64,000 bases of DNA, taken from assembly GCF_000153705.1 (NCBI RefSeq), contig NZ_DS022272.1, forward strand, positions 2,481,924-2,545,923, read 5' to 3'. Below, piece after piece: positions 1 through 9,887 of the stretch (positions are counted from its first letter, which is position 1; every line of letters begins with the position of its first letter). This DNA is from Fulvimarina pelagi HTCC2506 (GTDB taxonomy: Bacteria > Pseudomonadota > Alphaproteobacteria > Rhizobiales > Rhizobiaceae). Under the pieces are notes generated by a model that did no database searches, had not been told where the DNA came from, and worked only from the letters and a program-made list of their open reading frames with translations. The translations under genes and the position numbers were made by a program.

Positions 1-265
1 TGAGGCTGACCGAGTGGAATCCGGTACCGGTCGCAACGTCGAGTACGTTCTCCTTACCGCGCGCTCTCAGGATATCGACGAAGAACTGGCCTTCGCTCGC
101 AGAGCGAGCATCCCAGTCGATGAGTTCGTCCCATTTATCGACAAACGCCATGATGTATTCACGGCGGTAATGATCTGATTCACGTGTTTCCAGCGGATCG
201 TCACTATAAACCTGGTCTTCGAGTACGAGGTCTGGGTTGACGGATGCATCAAGCGATTGCGCCAT
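1..265 (-). CDS. Glycine/sarcosine N-methyltransferase, 5' part only
   Basis: This would methylate glycine to sarcosine and dimethylglycine with S-adenosylmethionine, the first steps of glycine betaine synthesis from glycine, in the cytoplasm. Only the first 88 codons lie in the window; the gene runs off the left edge. The visible part has the segment FVDKWDELIDWDAR and the SAM-binding motif I region VLDVATGTGFHS, both characteristic of GSMT proteins. The ATG at 265 is preceded by a GGAAAG ribosome binding site. Family assignment is from remembered consensus. A partner dimethylglycine methyltransferase would be expected outside the window to the left. Confidence 0.82.
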   Translation of the reverse strand, partial: MAQSLDASVNPDLVLEDQVYSDDPLETRESDHYRREYIMAFVDKWDELIDWDARSASEGQFFVDILRARGKENVLDVATGTGFHSVSL

Positions 266-830
266 GAAAGAGCTTTCCTTTATCTTGCCCGAAGGAGCGC
301 CATACACCCAAGCCGGCGTACGGGACTTCCTCTCAGATGTTTCCGCGCGCCATCACACAGCATTCCCAATGGTTTGCGGGCGCCTGGATGGCCGGATGCG
401 ATTACCCGGCAACGCGGCATTTTCGATGCGGCTAGCACCGCCGGGTCGCGTTACTAGGCACGCTCTGGCGTGCGAACGCAGTTACGCGGCCGACCCGATC
501 CAAACGTGATAAGAGGTCGGCGCGGGCGGTGAGCGGCGCTCGGTCGAAGAGCGCCGGCGCGTTCGAATTTTTCGGTGCCTGGTCGCGGCTTATAAAGGTA
601 TCGGATGAGCGTTCAACAAAGCGCTCCCACGAAACCGGTTTTCGTCAAAGGGCCGCATTTTTTCCAGGCTGCAAAGCTGCAATCGAAACATGTCCTTAGC
701 GAAACTGGCCGGCGAGTTGGGGTGCCCAAACTTTATTTTTTCCCGACATCCCTTGACATAGAGAGGGCCGGACGTTTCCGCCCGGCCCCTCTTCCACCTT
801 CCCTGTCGAAGGATGGCAGTTCGTCCCCTT
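266..830. other. Intergenic region between the betaine gene and the aminotransferase
   Basis: About 565 bases with no gene I can support. It must contain the promoter of the leftward methyltransferase gene. The only clear structure is the hairpin near 762-792. A run of ORFs here (for example 605-862 on the plus strand) has no recognisable family and overlaps the hairpin and the end of the aminotransferase gene. Confidence 0.6.
762..792 (-). terminator. Hairpin downstream of the polyprenyl-sugar operon
   Basis: An inverted repeat (AGAGGGCCGG arm against CCGGCCCCTCT, with one bulge and one mismatch) sits about 40 bases after the stop of the last gene of the operon. There is no strong U tract on either strand, so it is only a candidate terminator or 3' stabilising hairpin. 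Confidence 0.4.
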
Positions 831-2282
<1,452 letters not shown>

Positions 2283-2293
2283 AGAAAGCCTCC

Positions 2294-3307
2294 TTATTCG
2301 GCCGGTTGCATGGTGGCGACGGGCTTGCCCGCCTTGCCGGTGAGCTTGGCGCGGTATTCGCTATAGGCCGCGATCAGCATGTCCTCGTCGCGGTACTGCG
2401 GCACCCATCCGAGCTGTTCCTTGCCTTTGGTCACGTCGAGCACGCAGTTCTCGTCGGCGATGAGATACTGCTCGGGGTCCATCAGCGGCTTGTTCATCCA
2501 GTCGAGCGCATCGAGCGTCTTCTTGACCGCCCAGCCCGGTGTCGGGATCAGGATCGAACGCGACTCGGCATGGCGGATGAGATCGCCGAGAAGCTTTCTT
2601 ACCGGCGGCGGGTTGAGCGAGCCCAGATTGTAGGCCTCGTTCGGAACGCCGGCCTTCCAGGCGAGACGAGCGGCCTCGGCGCAGTCGAACACCGAAATGA
2701 ACTGATAGGGGTTTTTGCCGGAGCCGATCATCGGAACCGGAAGATTGTTGTCGATCAGCTTGAATAGCTTTTCGAGGATGCCGAGACGGCCCGGGCCGAT
2801 GATGAGGCGCGGGCGGAAGAGCGAAATGTCCATTCCCTTCTCGCGCCACTCATGCGCCAGAAACTCGGTGTCGAGCTTCGACTGGCCGTATTCGCCGAGG
2901 GGTGCGACCGGGTGCTCCTCGGTCATCGGATGGGTGACCGTGTGGCCGTAGATCATGTCAGTCGTGAAGTGGACGAGCTTCGAAGCGCCGGCTTTATCCA
3001 TCGCCTCGATGATGTTCTTCGTGCCGTCGTAGTTCACCGGATAGAAGAACTCGCGGCGCTTGGCGCGCACCTGCAGCGGCGACAGCATCTTGGCCGACAG
3101 GTTGTAGACAATGTCGTCGGCTTCGAGACCGACCTTGGCGATCGAGGCCGGATCGGTGACGTCGCAGTGGATGTGGCGGACACTGGCATAGTGGGCAAAC
3201 TCGCCCTTTGCGATATCGGCGACGATCGCCTCCTCGCCGTCCTGGTTGAGCTTCTTGGCAAGATGCCGGCCAACGAAGCCGTCACCTCCGAACAGGATGT
3301 GTCTCAT
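2294..3307 (-). CDS. NAD-dependent epimerase/dehydratase (extended SDR)
   Basis: A 337-residue extended short-chain dehydrogenase of the nucleotide-sugar epimerase type. It has the Rossmann motif GGDGFVG (residues 7-13), an acidic residue after strand 2 (VADI) and the catalytic Y140-x3-K144 (YGQSK), with a C-terminal half of the substrate-binding type. Its ATG overlaps the stop of the small membrane protein gene upstream (ATGA), so the two are translationally coupled. In this operon it probably oxidises or epimerises a sugar or polyprenyl-sugar intermediate. It is not of the classical SDR type used by mycobacterial DprE2, so equivalence to DprE2 is unproven. Confidence 0.8.
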   Translation of the reverse strand: MRHILFGGDGFVGRHLAKKLNQDGEEAIVADIAKGEFAHYASVRHIHCDVTDPASIAKVGLEADDIVYNLSAKMLSPLQVRAKRREFFYPVNYDGTKNIIEAMDKAGASKLVHFTTDMIYGHTVTHPMTEEHPVAPLGEYGQSKLDTEFLAHEWREKGMDISLFRPRLIIGPGRLGILEKLFKLIDNNLPVPMIGSGKNPYQFISVFDCAEAARLAWKAGVPNEAYNLGSLNPPPVRKLLGDLIRHAESRSILIPTPGWAVKKTLDALDWMNKPLMDPEQYLIADENCVLDVTKGKEQLGWVPQYRDEDMLIAAYSEYRAKLTGKAGKPVATMQPAE

Positions 3308-3744
3308 TGGGAAACCTCGTGGGCAGCGGTCTGGGTGAGTTCGACGGCGGTTTCTGCTTCCTCGCTGACGGCAGAGCCGCCCTGGGCGATGAAGTACGTT
3401 CCGACGCAGATGAGGGCGATGCCGCCGATCCGGTACGCGTTGAGGTCTTCGGAGAAGACGAAGTACGCAAAGACCGCAACCGCGACATAGGCAAGCGAGA
3501 GGAAGGGGTACGCGTAGGAGAGTTCCACCTTCGACAGGACGTAGAGGTGTGAAGCCATCGAAATGACGAAAGTACAGAGCCCGAGGAAGACAAAGGGACT
3601 GAAGACGATCGACAGGAGCTTTAGAATCGGATTGACGCCGGCGAAGCTGAGCGTGCCGAGCTGCATCATGCCGTATTTCAGCATGACCTGCGCGGCCGCG
3701 TTGGTGAACACCGTGAAGAGAATGAAGGGAAGATATTTCGACAT
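3304..3744 (-). CDS. Small four-helix DMT/SMR-type membrane protein, ArnE-like
   Basis: About 146 residues with four hydrophobic segments (around residues 4-22, 40-60, 68-88 and 93-112). The segment ELSYAYPFLSLAYVAV followed by G-IALICVGTYFIAQ is typical of the SMR/EamA superfamily and resembles ArnE/ArnF, which flip undecaprenyl-phosphate aminoarabinose. I chose the ATG at 3744; a TTG at 3771 is possible but sits too close to its ribosome binding site. Position between a polyprenyl-phosphate sugar oxidase and an epimerase suggests that it moves the lipid-linked sugar across the inner membrane. The last 30 residues are hydrophilic and of unknown role. The flippase role is inference. Confidence 0.72.
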   Translation of the reverse strand: MSKYLPFILFTVFTNAAAQVMLKYGMMQLGTLSFAGVNPILKLLSIVFSPFVFLGLCTFVISMASHLYVLSKVELSYAYPFLSLAYVAVAVFAYFVFSEDLNAYRIGGIALICVGTYFIAQGGSAVSEEAETAVELTQTAAHEVSQ

Positions 3745-3814
3745 TGGGCTCTTGAGCTCCGTTCCGGCCAACCTCTCGTAGCGTCGGTTCTAAGGGCGAG
3801 GATCGTCGGATCCG

Positions 3815-5206
3815 TTAAAATCTGCCGCTTTGAGCGAAAGCGGGCGAAGGAACCTTGGGGACGGTAAATGCATGGTGTTCGGCAGTGCGTTTCTCCGCTG
3901 TCGTGGTCGAGTTGGACGCGCCGCCAACGGTGCGCAACCAAAAATCCGACATCATCGCGGGATCACGGAGCGCGTCGAGTTCGGCAAAGCGCGGATAGCT
4001 CGTGGCGAATGTCTCAGGGCTCATGCGGTGCTGCTTGTAGGGGTTCACTGCGCCGCCTGCCTCGATCGTGATCCGGTCGAGTTCGGCGAGCAGTTTCAGT
4101 GTCTTCTCGCCCCGATCCGGGAAATCGAGGGTGAGCGTGTAGCCCGGCCGGGGGAACGAGGTGAGACCGGGACTCTCGACCGCACCGAAACGCTTCAGCA
4201 CCGTCAGGAACGAGCCCTGTCCGTGGGCATGGGCGCATTCGATCAACGCGCGAACGCCATCTCGGCCTGCATTATCCGGCAGGACGCCCTGATGCTGGCA
4301 GAGCCCCCGCGGGCCGTAGAGCCGATTCCATCTCCCAACCCTGTCGAGCGGGAAGAAGAAGCCGTCGAAGGGAACCGTGCGCGTCGTCGTACCGGGCTTT
4401 GCCTTGCGATAATAGGTTTCGTTGAATGCTTTAAGCGCCGGTCCCATCAGCGGGCTAATCGGCGGTGTGAACGGCACGCTCGTGATCGGCGGACGACTTT
4501 TGCCGGACTTCGAGCCGACATTGGCGTGATCACCGCAAATCAGGTGCCCCCGGCCGAAATGCCGGCCCGTCGCCAGCGAGTCGATCCACGCAACGGCGTA
4601 TTCGTGCTGCGCGTCCGCCTCTTCGGCGCAGTCGAAATAATCCTCCAGCCGGTGAAAGCGGGTGGTGGTCTCGACGATGTCCGAAAAAACGGCCGGCATC
4701 AGCCGAAGCGTCACCTTCTCGATGAGGCCCGTGAGCCCCATGCCGGAGATCGTCGCGGCGAAGAGGTCCACGTTTTCGCTGCGCGAGCAGACGAGCCGTC
4801 CGCGGTCGGAACGCTTCAGGACGATCTCCTCCACATGGCACCCGAAGGTGCCGCGTCGGTGATGGTTCTTGCCGTGTATATCGTTGGCGATGGCGCCCCC
4901 GACGGTCACGAACTGGGTGCCCGGCAGGACCGGCGGAAACCAACCCGTGGGCGCCGCATGCGCGATCACGTCGGACAGCAGCGCCCCCGCTTCGCAGCGC
5001 AGAATGCCTGTCTCTCGGTCGAAAGAGAGGATGCGATCGGCGCGGCGGCTCTCGATCATCGCACCGTTGGAATGCAGACAGCTATCGCCGTATGAGCAGC
5101 CATTGCCGAACGGCAGCGCAGTTCCACCGGTCGGAAACTCGTCCGGCCCGATCGCCACCGTGTTCCGCGCCGTCGCGCCGCCCCAGCTGCGGAACCGCTC
5201 AGACAT
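3815..5206 (-). CDS. FAD-dependent oxidoreductase resembling decaprenylphosphoryl-ribose 2'-oxidase (DprE1)
   Basis: A 463-residue PCMH/VAO-type flavoprotein. The FAD-binding half contains GNGCSYGDSC and VTVGGAIANDIHGKNHH, almost the same as in mycobacterial DprE1. The C-terminal half has WNRLYGPRG and a conserved lysine in NPYKQHR. In mycobacteria this enzyme oxidises C2' of decaprenyl-phosphate ribose on the way to decaprenyl-phosphate arabinose. The gene overlaps the end of the prenyltransferase gene by 8 bases, which supports a shared pathway. At the position I align with the benzothiazinone-reactive cysteine of M. tuberculosis DprE1 (in NICVDFP) this protein has threonine (TLTLDFP, near residue 357). 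The family call is strong; the lipid length and sugar are inferred. Confidence 0.82.
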   Translation of the reverse strand: MSERFRSWGGATARNTVAIGPDEFPTGGTALPFGNGCSYGDSCLHSNGAMIESRRADRILSFDRETGILRCEAGALLSDVIAHAAPTGWFPPVLPGTQFVTVGGAIANDIHGKNHHRRGTFGCHVEEIVLKRSDRGRLVCSRSENVDLFAATISGMGLTGLIEKVTLRLMPAVFSDIVETTTRFHRLEDYFDCAEEADAQHEYAVAWIDSLATGRHFGRGHLICGDHANVGSKSGKSRPPITSVPFTPPISPLMGPALKAFNETYYRKAKPGTTTRTVPFDGFFFPLDRVGRWNRLYGPRGLCQHQGVLPDNAGRDGVRALIECAHAHGQGSFLTVLKRFGAVESPGLTSFPRPGYTLTLDFPDRGEKTLKLLAELDRITIEAGGAVNPYKQHRMSPETFATSYPRFAELDALRDPAMMSDFWLRTVGGASNSTTTAEKRTAEHHAFTVPKVPSPAFAQSGRF

Positions 5207-6635
5207 AGACGGCGCCGAGGAACATCAAACCGCCGAGGCCCATCACCATCTGCGAGCGCCAGTCCTGAAGGATGAAGACAACAGGGTCCTCGTGCATCTG
5301 GTCACGACGAGCGAGCACCCAGATGCGCGAAATGATGTAAAGCACCATCGGACAGAGCGGCCACACGAGATACGGGATCGCGTAGTGCACCGCGACCTCC
5401 GGGCTGTTGATGTAGAGCGCGAGAACGAGGACTGCCGCGAAGCCTGAGGACATCCCCATCTGGCCGATCGTCTCGAGATCCGCGTCCACGTAGCCTCGAC
5501 CCGTCGTCGAGCGGTCGGCGCCGGTGCCATGGTCCTGCAACTCGGTGTAGCGTTTGACCAGCGCGAGGGAGAGAAAGAAGAATATCGAGAAGGAGAGGAG
5601 CCAGAACGACGTCCCTACCCCGGTCGCTTCGGCACCGGCGATAATGCGCGTGGTGTAGAGGAAGGCGAGCGTCATCACGTCGATCAGAAGCATTCGCTTC
5701 AAAGCGAAGGAATACGCTGTCGTGGCGATCATGTACCCGGCGAGGACGATCGCGTAGCCAACTGGAAGTAGGACGGCCGTGGCGCAAGCGAGCGCCATCA
5801 GCCCGAACGCCATCTTCAGCCCGGTCGGAATGCTGAGCCTGCCGCTTGCGAAGGGTCGATACCGCTTGGTCTTGTGGCGGCGGTCAGCTTCAAGGTCGAG
5901 CAGGTCGTTGACGATATAGACCGAGGAGGCCGCCGCCGAGAAGCTGACGAAGGCGAGCAACGCACTGAGGACCATCTCGAGGTTGAGGAATTCATGAGTC
6001 AGAATCATCGGCACGAAGACGAGAACGTTCTTCGTCCACTGATGCGGTCTGAATGACTTGATAGCGGCTTTCAGACGACCTTTCTCATGACCGATGAGAT
6101 GAGAGCCGGTCCGTCGCTGCCACCGTCCGGCAGAGCGATCGGGCGCAACGACGGTCGCCTCGGCGGCGTTCTCGAGCAGGCAGATGTCTTCGTGGGAATT
6201 GCCGTAGTAGTCGTATCCATCGACACCCGCCTCTGCCTCGATACGCGCAAGCTTTCGCGTGGAGGTAAGATTGACCTCGTCGTTTGAGGCCAGGACCGCG
6301 TCGAAGAGACCGAGATGAACCGCGACGGCGTGGGCGAGCCGCTCGTTGGAGCCAGTCGCAAGCACGATGCGCCGACCCTGAGCCTTCAGCGCCCGCAACT
6401 CGTCGATAACCTCTTGGCGATACGGCAAGGCGCTCGCGTCGAAGCTGACGTTTCGGGCGAGTTCCGCCTTGAGCCGCGCTTTTCCCTGGCTGAGCCAAAA
6501 TGGAAGTTTGACGAGGAGCCTCGGGCATTGCCGGGCTGCGAGAAAAAGGGTCTCCCACAGAAGGTCGCTATGAATCAGGGTTCCGTCTAGATCGACGTAA
6601 ACCGTGCGCTCTTTCAAAGATACTCTTGCGTCCAC
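5199..6635 (-). CDS. HAD phosphatase - UbiA prenyltransferase fusion (phosphoribosyl-polyprenyl-phosphate synthase-like)
   Basis: A 478-residue two-domain protein. Residues about 10-190 are a HAD-superfamily phosphatase (DLDGT at 15-19, ATGSNERL, then a late acidic loop GNSHEDI). The rest is a UbiA integral-membrane prenyltransferase with about eight helices and the polyprenyl-phosphate site NDLLDLEAD near 241-249. UbiA proteins of this branch transfer phosphoribose from PRPP to polyprenyl phosphate, as Rv3806c does. The HAD domain could then remove the 5'-phosphate, a step done by a separate protein in mycobacteria; that is inference. The GTG at 6635 is preferred because GGAGG lies 8 bases before it; the TTG at 6641 is too close. 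It is the first gene of the operon. Confidence 0.8.
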   Translation of the reverse strand: MDARVSLKERTVYVDLDGTLIHSDLLWETLFLAARQCPRLLVKLPFWLSQGKARLKAELARNVSFDASALPYRQEVIDELRALKAQGRRIVLATGSNERLAHAVAVHLGLFDAVLASNDEVNLTSTRKLARIEAEAGVDGYDYYGNSHEDICLLENAAEATVVAPDRSAGRWQRRTGSHLIGHEKGRLKAAIKSFRPHQWTKNVLVFVPMILTHEFLNLEMVLSALLAFVSFSAAASSVYIVNDLLDLEADRRHKTKRYRPFASGRLSIPTGLKMAFGLMALACATAVLLPVGYAIVLAGYMIATTAYSFALKRMLLIDVMTLAFLYTTRIIAGAEATGVGTSFWLLSFSIFFFLSLALVKRYTELQDHGTGADRSTTGRGYVDADLETIGQMGMSSGFAAVLVLALYINSPEVAVHYAIPYLVWPLCPMVLYIISRIWVLARRDQMHEDPVVFILQDWRSQMVMGLGGLMFLGAVYV

Positions 6636-6865
6636 GTCCAAAGCCTCCGCCTCGGCATGCCTGCCGGTTCGATGGCCTGTTTTAGGAAAGTGCTGTTTTC
6701 AAAGCTTTACGTTACGACGCGATAGAGTGGGTTTTCCGGGCTGACGGTTAATGGGATGCGACCGAGACCTGCCGCAATAGAGCCTAAGTAAGAGGGCGCG
6801 TATATCCGTTTGGCCGACAAGTTTTCCGCTTTACGAGGTAATGCGTACAGGTGCCCTATTCGGCC

Positions 6866-8032
6866 TCAAACATTTTTGACACCACGTATCAACGGTAAGG
6901 AGAGGAACGACAAAGCGCCAAAAACGGCAAGTGTCGGGCCGAGGCCAAGCATATTGCTTGCAAGCCCAGCCAATGGAGGTGCGATCATATTGCCGATCGC
7001 GTAGATCATTACCACGGCCGTGAAGCTTGCCGACGGTATTTTCGGAAACAGGCGTTCGCTCCAAAACGAATAGACCGAACTCAACGCCATCAGGCAGATG
7101 CCCTGTAAAGCAGCGGAGACCACCGTCGCCGTCCAGTTGCCCGGTAGCAGCGCAAGGAGCAGAAGCGAAACGCCGGACGCGCTGAATAAGGTCACGAGCA
7201 GGGTGCGAAGGCCAATCTTGTCTTCGATGTCACCTGTCAGAAGTCCGAGACATCCTGCAAGGCCGAACACGCAGAGCAGAACGGGGCCGATCAGTTCAGG
7301 TGCAAGGCCGGTCAACCCCCCGGCACTGGCGATGTGTTCGATCCAGTAGGACAGATAGATTCCGTTCGTCGCACCGAACGACAGGGCGAAGCCGTAGAGT
7401 GGAACAGCATTCTTCGCCTTCAGCTGGCTCTTGAGAAAGCGCCAGTCGAGCCTCATTCGTTGGCCGGAAATGGCCTTTTGCGGCAATAGGACGAGCGGTA
7501 CGAAGACGACGAGAAAAGCACACGCCGCAAAGCTCCACCACGCGATCCGCCAGGTCTGCTCGGCGAATACGAGCCCCGCAGCGAACAGCCCGGCTCCCAT
7601 GATCCCAAACGTCGTTCCGGTGCTGACGATCGAAAGCGTGCGTTTCTGAAAACGGTCTTCGACGGCGTGTTCGACCATGCTGTTGAAGGGTGCCCAGGCA
7701 AACCCGGCACTCGCCGACGCAAACGCCACCCCGAGGCTCATGAGAAAGATACCTGGTGCCGAGGCCGTCAATGCAAATCCCGCTATCGCGAAGACGCCGC
7801 CGATGAGCACGGGAAGTCTCGGACCAAAACGAGCAGTGGCCCAGCCAGTGAAGAAAAGCGCGAGAAAGAAGGCTGCAAAAGCAAGGCCGGCTATGGTGCC
7901 GGCGGTGCCGGTTCCGAAACCGAACGCTTCCCGAAGCTGAGGAAGAAACATGCCATAGGCCATTCGACCTGGGCCGAAGGTGATCGCCGTCGCCACAAAG
8001 CCAACGGTCGCGATACGCCTACGAACAATCAC
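6866..8032 (-). CDS. Major facilitator superfamily transporter
   Basis: A 388-residue protein with twelve predicted hydrophobic segments and the MFS loop 2-3 signature region (GWATARFGPRLPVLIGG) after the second helix. The N-terminal half (FGPGRMAYGMFLPQLREAFGF) is like MFS carriers of the YbfB/OFA type, which carry small organic anions or unknown compounds. Start is GTG at 8032, with a modest AGG upstream. It stands alone between the polyprenyl-sugar operon and the ferredoxin reductase gene, so context gives no substrate. Confidence 0.75.
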   Translation of the reverse strand: MIVRRRIATVGFVATAITFGPGRMAYGMFLPQLREAFGFGTGTAGTIAGLAFAAFFLALFFTGWATARFGPRLPVLIGGVFAIAGFALTASAPGIFLMSLGVAFASASAGFAWAPFNSMVEHAVEDRFQKRTLSIVSTGTTFGIMGAGLFAAGLVFAEQTWRIAWWSFAACAFLVVFVPLVLLPQKAISGQRMRLDWRFLKSQLKAKNAVPLYGFALSFGATNGIYLSYWIEHIASAGGLTGLAPELIGPVLLCVFGLAGCLGLLTGDIEDKIGLRTLLVTLFSASGVSLLLLALLPGNWTATVVSAALQGICLMALSSVYSFWSERLFPKIPSASFTAVVMIYAIGNMIAPPLAGLASNMLGLGPTLAVFGALSFLSLPLIRGVKNV

Positions 8033-8171
8033 GGCCTACCTTTCGGTCTGTCGGCTCGTGCGGAAGTGACCGGTGTCGCAACGGCTTTCGCATCAGCACT
8101 GAACTTCGGTCAGTCGCCCGACTTGCGCATCCCTAGGTGTTGACCGTCCGGTGTTTCGTTCGGATACAGTG

Positions 8172-8993
8172 TCAGTCCACGAACGCCCGTTCGACGACAT
8201 AGGTCCCGGGCGCATTGTTCGCGCCTTCCTCGAACCCACGTTCCTGAAGAAGCTTCTCAGTATCCTTCAGCATCGCCATCGAGCCGCATATCATGGCGCG
8301 ATCGTTCGCCGGATCGAGCGGCGCGATAGCGAGATCAATGAAGAGCTTGCCGTTCTCGATCAACTTCGTAACGCGGTCGCCGGTCACCTCGCCCTTTTGG
8401 GTGGCGGTGGCGTGGAAGAGCAGTTCTTTCTCGCCGACGACCTCTTGCATCAATTCGTCGGTCTTCATGTGATCGACGAGTTGACGCCCATATTCGAGTT
8501 CGGAGTCCTCACGGCACGTCTGCGTCAGGATCACCTGATCGAACTTCTCGTAAGTCTCGGGATCGCGAATGACCGAGGCGAAGGGCGCAATGCCGGTGCC
8601 GGTCGAGAACAGAAAGAGCCGCTTGCCGGGGATCAGCGCATCGTGGACGAGCGTGCCCGTCGGCTTCTTACGCATGAGGACGGTGTCGCCCTCCTGGATC
8701 TTCTGGAGATGCTCGGTCAGCGGACCGCCGGGCACTTTGATCGAAAAGAACTCGATTTCCTCGTCCCAGGCCGGCGACGCGATCGAATAGGCCCGATAGA
8801 CTGGCTTCTCCGCGTTCGGCAGGCCGATCATCACGAATTCTCCCGAGCGAAAGCGAAAGCTCTGTGGTCGGGTCATGCGGAAGGCGAATAGCCGGTCCGT
8901 ATAATGCGTGACGGAAGTGACGGTTTCGGCGAAGACGTTCGCGGGGATCGGGAAGCTTTCGGTCTCGGCGGTCTTTTCGGCGACGGAACTCAT
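8172..8993 (-). CDS. fpr: Ferredoxin--NADP reductase
   Basis: A 273-residue flavoenzyme of the bacterial FPR class that passes electrons between NADPH and ferredoxin or flavodoxin in the cytoplasm, often in oxidative-stress defence and Fe-S cluster supply. It has the FAD motif RAYSIAS, the phosphate-binding GPLTEHL, the NADP-binding STGTGIAPF and MICGSMAML, and ends in an aromatic-free short tail (YVVERAFVD) as in subclass I proteobacterial enzymes. The ATG at 8993 has GAAGGA upstream and fits the family's N-terminus better than the ATG 30 bases earlier. It is monocistronic, with an inverted repeat (CTCGATC/GATCGAG, 9092-9113) upstream that could be either an operator or the end of the next gene. 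Confidence 0.9.
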   Translation of the reverse strand: MSSVAEKTAETESFPIPANVFAETVTSVTHYTDRLFAFRMTRPQSFRFRSGEFVMIGLPNAEKPVYRAYSIASPAWDEEIEFFSIKVPGGPLTEHLQKIQEGDTVLMRKKPTGTLVHDALIPGKRLFLFSTGTGIAPFASVIRDPETYEKFDQVILTQTCREDSELEYGRQLVDHMKTDELMQEVVGEKELLFHATATQKGEVTGDRVTKLIENGKLFIDLAIAPLDPANDRAMICGSMAMLKDTEKLLQERGFEEGANNAPGTYVVERAFVD

Positions 8994-9248
8994 TCGCGGT
9001 CCTTCTCGGCAGTCTGCGGACAAAAGCGGGAACCGGCTGCATCGGACGGCAGCGCTCCTCGCTCAATTCTCCGCGGGTATCACGGGTTGCGCTCGATCTC
9101 GATTCCGATCGAGGTCGGCGTATTAGGTTTTGGTGGAACATAGGGACAAATCTCGCTTTTCGCAGCCGCAAGACGTCCTATTGTTTCGCCGAAGCCCAAA
9201 CGAATTTTTCCCAAATCGTACAAATCGGAGGTCCGGGCGGTCCCGCGC

Positions 9249-9755
9249 TCAAAAGAATGGGCTCGTCGAGACCCAGTAGCCGACCACCGCCAGCGAGAGG
9301 ATCGGCAGCAGCATCTGCACCGGGCGGAGCTTGGCGAAATAAAGCGGGGCTCGCCCCTTCTTGGCGCTGATTGGATCGAGGACGGCAAGTGCCACGTAGC
9401 CGATCAGTTCTAGGCCGACCGCATAGAGCGGGAACGCCCAGACCACCGAGAGAATCGCAGCAAAGCCGGTAACGAAGAGAAGCAACATCATCGCGATCTG
9501 GGTAGCCTTTGGTCCGCCCGGCTGGCGGAAACTGACCCCGCGGCGCACGCCGGAGAGAAAGGTCAGAATGGCCGCTCCCCAAAGCAGCGTGAAGTTCAGC
9601 GTCAGGAAGGCCCAGTTGTCCGGCAGGACGAACAGCCCGACGGCGCCCGCGACGATCGGCAGCATCGCCAAATAGGCGAAGAAAAGTCCATCGGCGGGAA
9701 TATCAGCCGGTTCCTCGGTCACTATCCTGCGGTTGTCGGAGTCAGACTGCGTCAT
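9249..9755 (-). CDS. DUF3429 membrane protein
   Basis: A 168-residue protein with about five hydrophobic segments and the conserved core FLSGVRRGVSF, typical of the DUF3429 family of alpha- and gammaproteobacteria. The function is unknown. The N-terminal 20 residues are hydrophilic and cytoplasmic by the look of them. It is divergent from the solute-binding protein gene, so the 130 bases between 9756 and 9887 should hold both promoters. Confidence 0.75.
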   Translation of the reverse strand: MTQSDSDNRRIVTEEPADIPADGLFFAYLAMLPIVAGAVGLFVLPDNWAFLTLNFTLLWGAAILTFLSGVRRGVSFRQPGGPKATQIAMMLLLFVTGFAAILSVVWAFPLYAVGLELIGYVALAVLDPISAKKGRAPLYFAKLRPVQMLLPILSLAVVGYWVSTSPFF

Positions 9756-9887
9756 TTGCCTTTGCCTTCGATGTCCTGAACGGTACTACCGGTACCTTGA
9801 ACGCGCCCGACCCGCCGATGTTCGCTGGGCGGACTCATTCCGAAGACGACCGTTTCCCGACGCTCTTCCAAAGTCTATGGTCCCGCC

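Noticed and set aside
237..509. 90-codon plus-strand ORF overlapping the methyltransferase start
   Set aside because: It begins inside the well-supported methyltransferase gene on the other strand and shows no recognisable protein features.
3830..5095. 421-codon plus-strand ORF opposite the DprE1-like gene
   Set aside because: It is antisense to a clear flavoprotein and has an Arg-rich shadow composition.
9092..9113. CTCGATC/GATCGAG inverted repeat as a terminator
   Set aside because: The stem is only seven pairs with an eight-base loop and has no U tract. It is mentioned only as a possible operator.
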